Shown: positions 1-8,175 of the stretch, piece after piece | How positions within the stretch are numbered: the first letter of the stretch is position 1 | How the letters are laid out: each line of letters opens with the position of its first letter | From: Microbulbifer sp. TB1203 | GTDB taxonomy: Bacteria > Pseudomonadota > Gammaproteobacteria > Pseudomonadales > Cellvibrionaceae | Length of the DNA stretch: 64,000 nucleotides | NCBI RefSeq assembly: GCF_030997045.1 | Contig: NZ_CP116899.1 | Location: 1,860,001-1,924,000 of the forward strand | Direction: 5' to 3' | Position numbers and translations under genes: made by a program | The notes under the pieces: model-generated | Databases searched by the model: none | Told to the model about the DNA's origin: nothing | Seen by the model: only the letters and a program-made list of their open reading frames with translations

Positions 1-1
1 C

Positions 2-1102
2 TACGGCCGTTGGAGCTACAAATTCGAGGAGGCCGCGCGCCAGGGCGCCGACGGCGCCATCATCATTCATGAGACCGGTGCGGCCGGCTATCCCTGGGAA
101 GTAGTCAGCGGCAGCTGGTCCGGCGCGCAGATCAGCCTGGCAGCGGAAGACAAAAATGCCGGCCGCGTGGCGGTGGAGGCCTGGATGACCGGCGAAGCCG
201 CCGGGAAACTCTTCAAGGCCGCGGGCCTGGATCTGGCAGGGGAAATGGAGACGGCCAAGACCCGTGACTTTGTGGCCAAGCCCCTGGACCTGAGCGCCAG
301 CGTGCAACTCAACAACCAGCTGCGCACTTCCGATTCCCGCAATGTGGTGGCCAAGCTGCCCGGCGAGAAATTCCCGGACGAAGCCGTTATCTACACCGCC
401 CACTGGGACCATCTCGGCATCAATGAAAATGCCGGAGGCGAGGACCATATTTTCAACGGCGCAGTGGACAACGCCACCGGCACCGCCGGCCTGCTGGCCA
501 TGGCCCGCCAGGCCGCCGCGCTGGAAGACAGGCCGGACCGCTCACTGCTGTTCGTCGCGGTCACCGCGGAGGAATCCGGACTGCTGGGCTCCAAATACTA
601 CGCCGCCAATCCGGTGGTGCCGCTGGCCAACACGGTTGCCGGCATCAACTTCGATGCCCTGGGCGTGCTCGGGCCCATGCGCGATGTGATCGTGGTGGGT
701 TACGGCAATAGCGAACTGGAAAAAATGCTGGAAAAAACCGCCAAACAACAGGACCGCTACCTGGCGCCGGAAGAGCATCCGGAGCGCGGCTACTTCTACC
801 GCTCCGATCACTTCAGCCTGGCGAAGAAGGGCGTACCCATGCTCTATTTCAAGTCCGGAAGCGACAGCTTCGAGCACGGCCGCGAATGGGCCCAGCAGCG
901 GTCCGAGCAGTACACCGCCCACGCCTACCACAAGCCGGCGGACGAGTACGACCCCGACTGGAACCTGGAAGGCACCGCCATGGACCTGCAACTGGGGCTG
1001 GATCTGGGCCTGCAACTGGCCAACAGCCGCGACTGGCCCAACTGGTATGAAGGCAACGAATTCCGCGCGATTCGCGATGCCAGTGCCGAAGTCAGAAAAT
1101 AA
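2..1102 (+). CDS. M28-family metallopeptidase with PA domain (5' partial)
   Basis: The frame is open from base 2, so the start lies upstream of the window. The first ~55 residues (GADGAIIIHETGAAGYPW region) look like the end of a protease-associated (PA) domain, followed by an M28 zinc aminopeptidase catalytic domain. Metal-ligand motifs seen in order are AHWDHLG (His), VDNATGTA (Asp), AEESGLLG (Glu pair) and, near the C-terminus, YRSDHFSLAKKGVPMLYF (His). The family hydrolyses N-terminal residues from peptides and members with a PA domain are usually exported; the signal peptide would be outside the window. The gene ends just before a GGGCGAACCTTATGTTCGCCC intergenic repeat. Substrate specificity cannot be judged. 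Confidence 0.9.
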   Translation, partial: YGRWSYKFEEAARQGADGAIIIHETGAAGYPWEVVSGSWSGAQISLAAEDKNAGRVAVEAWMTGEAAGKLFKAAGLDLAGEMETAKTRDFVAKPLDLSASVQLNNQLRTSDSRNVVAKLPGEKFPDEAVIYTAHWDHLGINENAGGEDHIFNGAVDNATGTAGLLAMARQAAALEDRPDRSLLFVAVTAEESGLLGSKYYAANPVVPLANTVAGINFDALGVLGPMRDVIVVGYGNSELEKMLEKTAKQQDRYLAPEEHPERGYFYRSDHFSLAKKGVPMLYFKSGSDSFEHGREWAQQRSEQYTAHAYHKPADEYDPDWNLEGTAMDLQLGLDLGLQLANSRDWPNWYEGNEFRAIRDASAEVRK

Positions 1103-1112
1103 GTAAACAGAA

Positions 1113-1175
1113 GGTAGGGGCGAACCTTATGTTCGCCCGAGCGGGCCTCCGGCCCGCTATGCCGAGCTGCGGATC
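1113..1175. repeat. Intergenic palindromic repeat (GGGGCGAACCT...GTTCGCCC type)
   Basis: Short dyad GGGCGAACCTTATGTTCGCCC followed by GCGGGCC/GGCCCGC. Similar sequences occur near 7936 (GGGGCGAACCTGGTGTTCGCC), 31745 and 59814, always between genes. This is a dispersed repeat family of the genome; mobility or function is not evident. Confidence 0.6.
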
Positions 1176-1248
1176 ACCATCGCTCATGGCCTTCCCTGCT
1201 CTTTGATCTGCAGGGTAAATATATAGCGCAAAAGCGGGCCGCGGACCG

Positions 1249-1608
1249 CTACATCTCCACGATGGTCTCGAAACCGCCCCAGAACATGCGCTTGCCGTCG
1301 AAGGGCAGATTCTGCATATCCATACCGGCGATACGCGGGTCCTTCATCACCTTCTCGTTGACCTCGTCGCGCTTTTCCCGTGACTCATACACAATCCAGG
1401 AGAAGATCACTGTCTCATCATCCTGAAGCTGCACACTCTGGGGGAAGGAAGTGACCTCGCCGGACTGTACATCGTCGGCTACGCACTCGATGTATTCCAG
1501 CGCACCGTATTCCTTCCACACCTCTCCCGCCTCCTCTGCCATCTTGCGATAGGCCTCCAGGTTCTTCCTGGGTACCGGCAGTACAAATCCATCGATATAA
1601 CGTGCCAT
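1249..1608 (-). CDS. DUF1428 family protein
   Basis: 119-residue soluble protein matching the DUF1428 (YbaA-like, dimeric alpha/beta barrel) family: it starts MARYIDGFVLPVPRKNLEAY and has the typical C-terminal PFDGKRMFWGGFE. No signal peptide or membrane segment. An AAGGAG box lies 7 nt before the ATG. The upstream minus-strand gene stops at 1633, only 24 nt away, so the two are probably one transcript. The biochemical role of the family is unknown; the neighbouring YCII-type protein has a related ferredoxin-like fold. Confidence 0.85.
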   Translation of the reverse strand: MARYIDGFVLPVPRKNLEAYRKMAEEAGEVWKEYGALEYIECVADDVQSGEVTSFPQSVQLQDDETVIFSWIVYESREKRDEVNEKVMKDPRIAGMDMQNLPFDGKRMFWGGFETIVEM

Positions 1609-1632
1609 GGTATGGCTCCTTTTATTGAATCG

Positions 1633-2037
1633 TTATGATTGTATGGCCTTGAACTCGGCGGCGGCCTCCTGCACATCCTCCGGGAAGTCTTCGAACTCCT
1701 GTACCTGGCGCAGCTCTATAATCTCGTTATCGGACGCCGGGCAGCGTTTGGCCCACTCGATCGCCTCCTCCTTGGATGCCACGTTGATCATCCAGAAACC
1801 ACCCAGCACTTCGTTGGTTTCCACAAAAGGGCCGTCGGTAACCGTGGGCACACCGTCGCTGAAGGACACCCGTGCCCCCATGGAGAGTGGATGCAACCCC
1901 TCCAGGCTGAGCAGCACCCCGGCCTCCTGCAACTCGGCGTTATACTTCATCATCGCCTCCACGGCGTCCGTCTCCGGCATAGCGCCCGGCTCGGCCTTCT
2001 CGTAACCCTTGGGAATCATCAACATCATGAAACGCAT
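1633..2037 (-). CDS. YCII/DGPF-domain protein
   Basis: 134 residues from the ATG at 2037, chosen because AGGAG lies 7 nt upstream and the sequence MRFMMLMIPKGYE is the usual family start; an in-frame start at 2091 would add 18 unlike residues. The DGPF motif (VTDGPFVETNEVLGGFWMI, residues ~71-89) identifies the YCII-related/DGPF family. Members are small dimeric alpha/beta-barrel proteins often found near ECF sigma factors; here the partner is a DUF1428 gene. Catalytic role unknown. Confidence 0.88.
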   Translation of the reverse strand: MRFMMLMIPKGYEKAEPGAMPETDAVEAMMKYNAELQEAGVLLSLEGLHPLSMGARVSFSDGVPTVTDGPFVETNEVLGGFWMINVASKEEAIEWAKRCPASDNEIIELRQVQEFEDFPEDVQEAAAEFKAIQS

Positions 2038-2219
2038 AACCACTCTCCTGTAGTAATAGTCAAAATTTATTGAATGCGATTCAAATGGCAAATTGCCGTC
2101 TCACACAATAGTCGAGCGGCGCGACCAGGTTTCGACACTGTCGCCAGAATTCTTATCGCGCGATTGCAACTACCCGATCGAGTTCTACTACCGCGCCCCG
2201 GGAGACAGCCCTCGCACTC

Positions 2220-2663
2220 TCACCGCAGATCAAGTTCCAGCAGATACTCGCCCCTCGTGATCTTTTCGATCAGTTTACCCCGGTGATTTTCCATCATGTC
2301 GAGCAGTGGCTGCGGCAGGAAGGTGCCTTCGATGGTGTGTAGCGCCCACAGGGCGAATTCGATCATGGTAGGCGCCAGGGCCCGGCCGGCGGCGGTGAGT
2401 TCGTAAATGAATTTTTTACCGTGGTCGGGGTGAGGGCGTTTGCTGATAATACCGGCGCCTTGCAGGCGCTGTAGCCGGTCGGTGAGGATATTGGTGGAAA
2501 TGCCCTCGCTGGACGCGAGGAAATGGCGAAACTCGCGGCGGTTGGTAAACATCAGGTCGCGAATGATCAACAATGTCCAGCGATCGCCGAGGATTTCGAG
2601 ACCGTTGGCCAGGGCACAGCGGGAGCGCACGGTAGCGGGGATGGTATCAGGGCAGTTGGGCAT
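2220..2663 (-). CDS. HxlR-family winged-helix transcriptional regulator
   Basis: 147 residues. The HxlR signature is clear: CALANGLEILGDRWTLLIIRDL (residues ~16-37), the recognition-helix region GISTNILTDRLQRLQGAGII, and the wing around KKFIYELTAAGRAL. The family binds DNA as dimers, often near genes for detoxification enzymes and often responding to electrophiles or redox. It is divergent from the glutathione S-transferase gene at 2777, with two dyad operators in the shared intergenic space, so it most likely controls that gene and itself. No obvious redox cysteine pair is present beyond C4 and C16. Confidence 0.92.
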   Translation of the reverse strand: MPNCPDTIPATVRSRCALANGLEILGDRWTLLIIRDLMFTNRREFRHFLASSEGISTNILTDRLQRLQGAGIISKRPHPDHGKKFIYELTAAGRALAPTMIEFALWALHTIEGTFLPQPLLDMMENHRGKLIEKITRGEYLLELDLR

Positions 2664-2679
2664 AAAATCAGTTTAGGAA

Positions 2680-2735
2680 ATATACTTGCATTTCGCAATT
2701 AATCTGTCTAACGTACTTGCGAAATGCAAGTATAT
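2680..2735. promoter_or_regulatory. Double dyad operator between hxlR-type regulator and GST gene
   Basis: A perfect inverted repeat with 19-bp arms (2680-2698 and 2717-2735) surrounds an 18-bp centre. Each arm is itself a dyad: TTGC-ATTTC-GCAA at 2686-2698 and TTGC-GAAAT-GCAA at 2717-2729. The two dyad centres are 31 bp apart, about three helical turns, which would put two regulator dimers on the same DNA face. Position and symmetry fit HxlR operators; binding is inferred. Confidence 0.75.
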
Positions 2736-2776
2736 CGAAATGAATTCGCGCTCTAACCCAAAAGGAGATAATTGCG

Positions 2777-3418
2777 GTGAATATTTACAGCTTTCCCACT
2801 TTCAACCTGGTCAAGGTGCTCCTGACTGCCGAAGAGCTGGGCCTCGACTACCAGTTGCATCTGCTGGATGCCCAAGCCGGCGAACACAAAACGCCTGTGC
2901 ACCTGCAGCGCCACCCGCTGGGCAAAGTGCCTGCGGTGGAACTGGACGGCAACCACTATTTTGAAAGCAACTCCATCTGCCGCCTGTTGGCCGAGCGCAG
3001 CGGTAATCGACTCTATGCGGATTCTCCGGAGTCTCGGGCCCGGATCAATCAGTGGGTCGATTTAATGGCACTGCATATCGGCCGCCATCTGACCGTGCTG
3101 GTATTTGAAGAGGTGGTCAGGCCGAAGGCACTGGGCGGCAACCCAGATGGTGGCGCCGTTGAGGAGGCCACGCAGTTCCTGACTGCTCAGCTCCCCGTCA
3201 TTGAAAAGCAGCTGTCCGCGCACCCCTTCCTGGCGGGCGATGACCTGACAATCGCCGACCTGATCGGCTTCAGTTACTGCCACACCCACGAGCTCACCTC
3301 GGCCAGCTTCGACGACTATCCCGCTGTACTGGCGTGGTATCACCGCATCAAGGGAAGACCGGCCTTTGAGCAGGCGATGGAACGGCTGCCCGGTGGCAAG
3401 CTTTTTGCTTTTCTCTGA
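2777..3418 (+). CDS. Glutathione S-transferase family protein
   Basis: 213 residues from a GTG start with an AAAGGAG box 9 nt upstream. N-terminal thioredoxin-like domain (residues ~1-78) with the GSH-binding turn GKVPAVELDG (cis-Pro) and FESNSICRLLAE (the Glu-Ser pair contacting the gamma-glutamyl group); all-alpha C-terminal domain with HPFLAGDDLTIADLIGFSY, the conserved N-capping/hydrophobic staple motif. Cytosolic GSTs conjugate glutathione to electrophiles or reduce peroxides. Divergent from the HxlR regulator and likely derepressed by it. Substrate not predictable. Confidence 0.9.
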   Translation: MNIYSFPTFNLVKVLLTAEELGLDYQLHLLDAQAGEHKTPVHLQRHPLGKVPAVELDGNHYFESNSICRLLAERSGNRLYADSPESRARINQWVDLMALHIGRHLTVLVFEEVVRPKALGGNPDGGAVEEATQFLTAQLPVIEKQLSAHPFLAGDDLTIADLIGFSYCHTHELTSASFDDYPAVLAWYHRIKGRPAFEQAMERLPGGKLFAFL

Positions 3419-3548
3419 GGTGAGGTTGCTCGGATCTGAATGCAGCTGCGTTAAAGACTGTGATTGGTCCTCCCGCACAAAAGCGCCGGGAGTGCTTCGG
3501 GTCGGTTTTAGCTGACCCGGAGGATGAAGCACAGGGATGTGCTTCACC

Positions 3549-3579
3549 AAAAACCCCGCTGTCTCCAGCGGGGTTTTTT
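3549..3579. terminator. Bidirectional rho-independent terminator
   Basis: Stem CCCCGCTG (3554-3561) / CAGCGGGG (3566-3573), flanked by an A-run on the left and six Ts on the right. It sits between the convergent GST (+) and fadD (-) genes and can serve both. Confidence 0.85.
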
Positions 3580-3596
3580 ATTTGGGAGAGCGGAAA

Positions 3597-5234
3597 TCAG
3601 GCACTTACCGGCGTCTCGGATTTTTTCAATTCCTCATCGCGCAGCGCCCGGCGCAGAATTTTGCCCACATTGGTCTTCGGCAGTTCTTCGCGAAACTCTA
3701 CCTGCTTGGGCACCTTGTAAGCGGTCATGTTTTCCCGGCAGTAGGCGAGCACCTCCTCTTCGGTGAGGGAGGGATCGGCCTTGACCACAAACAGTTTGAC
3801 CAGTTCGCCGCTCTTTTCGTCGGGGATGCCGATGGCCGCGGCCTCTGCGACCTTGTCATGAGTGCTGACCACGTCCTCGATCTCATTGGGATAGACGTTG
3901 AAGCCGGAGACGATGATCATGTCTTTCTTGCGGTCGACGATCCTGATATAGCCGTCGTCCTGGATCACCGCCATATCGCCGGTCCTCAGCCAGCCGTCAC
4001 TATCGATGGACTCCGCCGTAGCCTCGGGGCGCTGCCAGTAGCCCTTCATTACCTGCGGGCCGCGCACGCACAGCTCACCCGGGGAGTTGTTGGGCAGGTC
4101 GTTGTCGTTTTCGTCGATCACTTTCACTTCGGTACCCGGAACCGGTACACCCACGGTACCCATCTGCACCGCTTCCGTGGGGTTGAAGGAAACCACCGGA
4201 GAGGTTTCTGTCAGGCCGTAGCCCTCGGTCACCGGGCAGCCGGTTATTTTTTTCCAGCGGTTGGCGGTATCGCGGGTGAGCGCCATGCCGCCGGAACAGG
4301 TGGTGTGCAGCTTGCTGAAATCCAGGTTGGCGAAATCCGGGTTGCGCATCAGGCCGTTGAACAGGGTATTGAGACCGGCAAAGCCGGTAAAGCGCAGCCC
4401 TTTGAGAGTCTTCACGAACGCCGGAATATCCCGCGGATTGGGGATCAGCAGGGAGTGGTTGCCGGTGGCGAACAGGCACATGCAGTGAATGGTGAAGGCG
4501 TAGATATGGTACAGGGGCAGCGGTGCCACATAGAGTTCCGCACCCTCTTTCATGGAATCGCCCAGGGCCTCGCGCACCTGTTCCATATTGGCCACCAGGT
4601 TGCGGTTGGTGAGCATGGCGCCTTTGGCCACGCCAGTGGTGCCGCCGGTGTACTGCAGCACGGCGATATCGTCCGGCGTCCGCTGTACGTCGCTGTGGGG
4701 CTGCTTGCCACCCAGGGCCATGGCGTCCCGGAAGTTCACCTGGTTGGCGAAGGAGAATTCGGGCACCATTTTCTTGATGTACTTGGCGACGCTGTTGATC
4801 AGCACCCGTTTGACCGGGCTGTGCAGGTCGGCGATTTCACTGACGATCACCTGCTCGACGCCGGTCTCGGGAACCACCTGGGAAGCGGTATCGGCGATAT
4901 TGGCGAGCACCACCAGCGCCTTGGCACCGGCGTCGTTGAGCTGGTGTTTCAGCTCGCGCTGGGTGTACAGGGGATTGGTATTCACCACCACCAGCCCAGC
5001 GCGCAGGGCGCCGAACACGACTACCGGGTACTGCAGCACATTGGGCAGTTGCACGGCGATGCGATCGCCGGGCTCCAGGTCGGTGTGGTTTTGCAGGTAG
5101 GAGGCAAACTTTGCGCTCAGTTTGTCGATATCGCCGATGGAGAGCGTCTGCCCCAGGCAGGTAAATGCCGGCCTGTCACTGAACCTGGCGCAGGCGTCTG
5201 AAAATACCTCGAGTATGCTGCGTTCGATGTCCAA
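3597..5234 (-). CDS. fadD: Long-chain fatty acid-CoA ligase
   Basis: 545 residues, normal length for FadD-type acyl-CoA synthetases, which activate fatty acids with ATP and CoA for beta-oxidation at the inner membrane face. Motifs in order: the AMP/P-loop YTGGTTGVAKGA, the adenylate-forming EGYGLTETSPVVSF, GWLRTGD, the fatty-acyl-CoA signature around DRKKDMIIVSGFNVYPNEIE, and the C-terminal lysine in KTNVGKILRR. An SCP2-like gene lies 90 nt upstream on the same strand and an acyl-CoA dehydrogenase follows further upstream, which supports a lipid-degradation neighbourhood. Exact chain-length preference is inference. Confidence 0.93.
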   Translation of the reverse strand: MDIERSILEVFSDACARFSDRPAFTCLGQTLSIGDIDKLSAKFASYLQNHTDLEPGDRIAVQLPNVLQYPVVVFGALRAGLVVVNTNPLYTQRELKHQLNDAGAKALVVLANIADTASQVVPETGVEQVIVSEIADLHSPVKRVLINSVAKYIKKMVPEFSFANQVNFRDAMALGGKQPHSDVQRTPDDIAVLQYTGGTTGVAKGAMLTNRNLVANMEQVREALGDSMKEGAELYVAPLPLYHIYAFTIHCMCLFATGNHSLLIPNPRDIPAFVKTLKGLRFTGFAGLNTLFNGLMRNPDFANLDFSKLHTTCSGGMALTRDTANRWKKITGCPVTEGYGLTETSPVVSFNPTEAVQMGTVGVPVPGTEVKVIDENDNDLPNNSPGELCVRGPQVMKGYWQRPEATAESIDSDGWLRTGDMAVIQDDGYIRIVDRKKDMIIVSGFNVYPNEIEDVVSTHDKVAEAAAIGIPDEKSGELVKLFVVKADPSLTEEEVLAYCRENMTAYKVPKQVEFREELPKTNVGKILRRALRDEELKKSETPVSA

Positions 5235-5324
5235 CTGTCTTCTCCCAGTCTATTGTTGTCGTTTGCCCGCACCTTCCGTTTTTATAGACGAAATCGCCCA
5301 AACTGCGAGGAATACGGACACTAT

Positions 5325-5648
5325 TTATTGTTCTTTAGCGCAGAAAAGGTCTGCTAGTGAGGCCGCCAGTTCCCGGTCCCCGGAATAGCGGATTTCCCCC
5401 AGTAGAAACGCGTGGCGCGCGCTGAGACGACCGTCGATGACCGCGCTGAGTGTGCTCTGTGACATTTCCAGTACCAGCGCCGCCCCCTCCGTCTGTCCCG
5501 GTTTCTGCACCGCAGCATTGTCGCCGGATTGACCCGAAAGGAGAATGTAAAAATCGCTGGCATCCGGTAGCCGGAACTGTACCCGAGTGAGTGGGTGCAA
5601 ACAAGTTAGGCGCCGCAGGCGGGTGAGTGTGTGGTCCGGCAGTTGCAT
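5325..5648 (-). CDS. SCP2-like sterol/lipid-carrier domain protein
   Basis: 107 residues, no signal peptide. The C-terminal half, with GAALVLEMSQSTLSAVIDG followed by LLGEIRYSGDRELAASLADLF, has the pattern of SCP2 sterol-transfer domains (a hydrophobic-ligand pocket closed by a helix ending in a G-x-I/L-x-x-x-G-D motif). It lies 90 nt upstream of fadD on the same strand and may be cotranscribed, which fits a role in presenting acyl chains. The family call rests on short patterns and is moderate. Confidence 0.6.
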   Translation of the reverse strand: MQLPDHTLTRLRRLTCLHPLTRVQFRLPDASDFYILLSGQSGDNAAVQKPGQTEGAALVLEMSQSTLSAVIDGRLSARHAFLLGEIRYSGDRELAASLADLFCAKEQ

Positions 5649-5965
5649 GGGGCGGTCAATTCCGAAAGTTTTTTATAGTTTGTATTCCCCCTCGTAGGAG
5701 CAGCCGTTGGCCGCGACAAATGGGTCGGGAACCAATTTGGGCGCCGAAGGCGCCCGTAGGGCGAGCGCCACATGGACAAATCCGCCAGGAGTGGATTTGA
5801 ACAGCTTTAGCTGGCTGAAGGCCGAGGCACATGGATGTGCCGAGCTATCGCGCGAATCAATGGCTGTGGATTGAATCGCAGTCCGATCGCGGCCAACGGC
5901 CGCTCCTACAAGGGGTGCAATAAAAAACCGCCGGGGCAGCGGCGGTTTTTTATTGGCAACAGGGC
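5649..5965. repeat. Gene-free stretch built of REP-type palindromes
   Basis: No plausible CDS. It contains REP-like units GTAGGAGCAGCCGTTGGCCGC (5694 on) and its inverted partner ending GGCCGCTCCTAC (5909), with the smaller dyads GGGCGCCGAAGGCGCCC (5739) and GGCACATGGATGTGCC between them. The arrangement is that of a BIME. The terminator at 5922-5951 follows. Confidence 0.75.
5922..5951. terminator. Rho-independent terminator
   Basis: ACCGCCG (5927-5933) / CGGCGGT (5940-5946) stem with an A-run before and T-run after; it ends the acyl-CoA dehydrogenase transcript on the minus strand. Confidence 0.8.
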
Positions 5966-7759
5966 TCAGAAAGCGAAGTGCTCTGCATCCAGCTCCATCA
6001 GGTTGTCCGCGCCACTCTGGATCGCCGCGGCGTGGGCGGCGGTGCGCGGCACTATGCGGTCGTAGAAGAAGCGCGCGGTGGCCAGCTTGGCCTTGTAGAA
6101 ATCCGCCTCGCCGGAGCCCTCGGCCAGTTTGTCATTGGCCACCTTGGCCACGCGGGCCCAGAGATAGGCCTGGACGGCATAACCGGAGAACATCAGGTAG
6201 TCCACGGAGGCAGCTCCCACTTCATCCGGGTTTTCCATCGCCTTGGCGCCCACGTGCAGGGTAAGATCGCCCCACTGTTTGTTCAGCTCCTGCAGTGTGC
6301 CGATAAACGGGGACAGAGCCTCGTTGTCGACTTCCCCCTGGCAGAACTTGTGCACGACTTTGGTGAAACGGCGCAGCAGTTCGCCCTGGCTCATCAGCAC
6401 CTTGCGACCCAACAGGTCCAGCGCCTGGACTCCGGTGGTGCCCTCGTAGATGGTGGCGATACGCGCGTCGCGCACATTCTGTTCCATGCCCCACTCGGCG
6501 ATATAGCCGTGACCACCGAAGCACTGCAGGCCCAGGTTGGCGGACTCGAAACCGGTTTCGGTGAGGAAGGCCTTGGCGATCGGCGTCAGGAAGGCCAGCA
6601 GTTCGTCGGCTTCCTTTTTCTCCTCCTCGCTACCTTTGTGGGTGCGATCCACCTGCTGTGCGCACAGCAGGATCAGCATGCGGCCGCCCTCGGCGAAGGC
6701 CTTTTGGGTCAGCAGCATACGGCGCACGTCCGGGTGCACGATAATCGGGTCCGCCGGGCCCTGCGGATTTTTCGGGCCGGACAGGGCGCGCATCTGCAAA
6801 CGGTCCTTGGCATAGGCCAGGGATTTCTGGAAGCCGGCCTCGGCGTGGGCGAGACCCTGCAGGGCGGTGCCCAGGCGCGCGGTGTTCATAAAGGTGAACA
6901 TGCAGTTCAAACCCTTGTTCGGCGGCCCGATCAAAAAACCTTTGGCCCCGTCGAAGTTGAGCACCGCCGTGGCGTTGCCGTGGATCCCCATCTTGTGCTC
7001 CAGGGAACCGCAAACCACGCCGTTGCGCTCGCCGATAGTTCCGTCCGCGTTGGGCAGGAACTTGGGCACGATAAACAGGGAGATGCCCTTGGTGCCGGGA
7101 GGGGCGTCGGGCAGGCGGGCGAGCACGATGTGCACGATATTTTCCGCCATGTCGTGTTCGCCGGCGGAGATAAAGATCTTGGTGCCGGTGATGGCATAGG
7201 AGCCGTCCGCGTTGGGCTCGGCCTTGGTACGCAGGATGCCCAGGTCGGTGCCGCAGTGGGGCTCGGTGAGGCACATGGTGCCGGTCCAGGAACCCTCCAC
7301 CAGCCTGGTCAGGTAGGTTTCCTTCTGCTCCGGAGTGCCGTGGGCCTCCAGGGTATTCATGGCGCCGTGGGACAGGCCCGGGTACATACCCCAGGACCAG
7401 TTGGCGGTGCCCACCATCTCGCTCATCAGCGTGCCCAGGGAGGGAGGCAGGCCCTGGCCGCCATGCTCCACATCGTGGGCCAGGGAGGGCCAGCCGGCTT
7501 CCACAAACTGCTGGTAGGCTTCCTTGAAGCCCTCGGGAGTGATGACTTCGCCGTCCTTCCAGGTACAACCCTGCTGGTCGCCGATCTGGTTCAGCGGCGC
7601 CAGCACGTTCTCGCAGAACTTGGCGCCCTCCTCCAGGATGGCGTCCACCAGATCCGGAGTGGCTTCCTCGTAGCCCAGGGAGGCGTAGTGCTGATCCCAG
7701 TCGAATAGTTCGCGCATGGCGAAGCGCATATCGCGCAGTGGAATCTTGATATCGGTCAT
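5966..7759 (-). CDS. Acyl-CoA dehydrogenase (large, with C-terminal extension domain)
   Basis: 597 residues from the ATG at 7759 (GAGGGTAGCAGG upstream); an in-frame start 54 nt earlier adds a non-family tail. FAD-dependent dehydrogenase of fatty acyl-CoA in beta-oxidation. Seen: FAD-domain motifs MCLTEPHCGTDLGILRTKA and the ITGTKIFISAGEHDM region, QCFGGHGYIAEWGMEQ, and the catalytic-base loop DARIATIYEGTTGVQALDL. The last ~120 residues match the acetyl-CoA-dehydrogenase-C-like extension of the ~600-residue ACAD subgroup rather than the short ~380-residue ACADs. Single-gene transcript with its own terminator. Confidence 0.92.
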   Translation of the reverse strand: MTDIKIPLRDMRFAMRELFDWDQHYASLGYEEATPDLVDAILEEGAKFCENVLAPLNQIGDQQGCTWKDGEVITPEGFKEAYQQFVEAGWPSLAHDVEHGGQGLPPSLGTLMSEMVGTANWSWGMYPGLSHGAMNTLEAHGTPEQKETYLTRLVEGSWTGTMCLTEPHCGTDLGILRTKAEPNADGSYAITGTKIFISAGEHDMAENIVHIVLARLPDAPPGTKGISLFIVPKFLPNADGTIGERNGVVCGSLEHKMGIHGNATAVLNFDGAKGFLIGPPNKGLNCMFTFMNTARLGTALQGLAHAEAGFQKSLAYAKDRLQMRALSGPKNPQGPADPIIVHPDVRRMLLTQKAFAEGGRMLILLCAQQVDRTHKGSEEEKKEADELLAFLTPIAKAFLTETGFESANLGLQCFGGHGYIAEWGMEQNVRDARIATIYEGTTGVQALDLLGRKVLMSQGELLRRFTKVVHKFCQGEVDNEALSPFIGTLQELNKQWGDLTLHVGAKAMENPDEVGAASVDYLMFSGYAVQAYLWARVAKVANDKLAEGSGEADFYKAKLATARFFYDRIVPRTAAHAAAIQSGADNLMELDAEHFAF

Positions 7760-8175
7760 CCTGCTACCCTCAATTCGCTGTTGTGGCTCCGATCCCGGGG
7801 ACCGGACGGTCAACTTTGTGACTCAAATTTACGATTTGTTCATCATAGTAGCAAGTCGGCGGAGGCCACTATGGCGAAATCCGTCCAAAGCGGTGACAAA
7901 TCTGGGCGTCGGGATGGGCTCGGCAATGTCATTGTAGGGGCGAACCTGGTGTTCGCCTCTCAGGAATTTGGAGGTAACTACTCGCCTTCGGGGCTCCGGG
8001 AATACCGAAGCTTGATGCGAAGGCCCTGCTACCGGTAGCCGTTCGAGAAAAGCGCCTGCGGCTGATAAACAGACCGATAAGGCTGTTGAACGAACGGCTA
8101 CCGGTAGCAGGGCCGCCACGGCATTCGCCCGAGCGGGCTGCAACCCTGCCGAGCTGGAGCTCGGCGTTCCCAGGG
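7760..8175. repeat. Gene-free stretch with three dispersed repeats
   Basis: No supportable CDS in 416 bp. It contains a GGGGCGAACCTGGTGTTCGCC repeat (about 7936-7956), a perfect 24-bp inverted repeat (8022-8045 / 8091-8114, core CTACCGGTAG), and a GCCGAGCTGGAGCTCGGC dyad (about 8149-8166) that recurs near 23393. The AT-rich part near 7815-7860 probably holds the promoter of the acyl-CoA dehydrogenase gene. Confidence 0.6.

Noticed and set aside
3537..5201. 554-codon open frame on the plus strand opposite fadD
   Set aside because: Its frame mirrors the GC-rich codons of fadD; the translation is His/Gly/Val-rich low-complexity and has no family features, while fadD has all catalytic motifs.
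5978..7708. 576-codon plus-strand open frame opposite the acyl-CoA dehydrogenase
   Set aside because: Antisense shadow in high-GC DNA; no recognisable domain.
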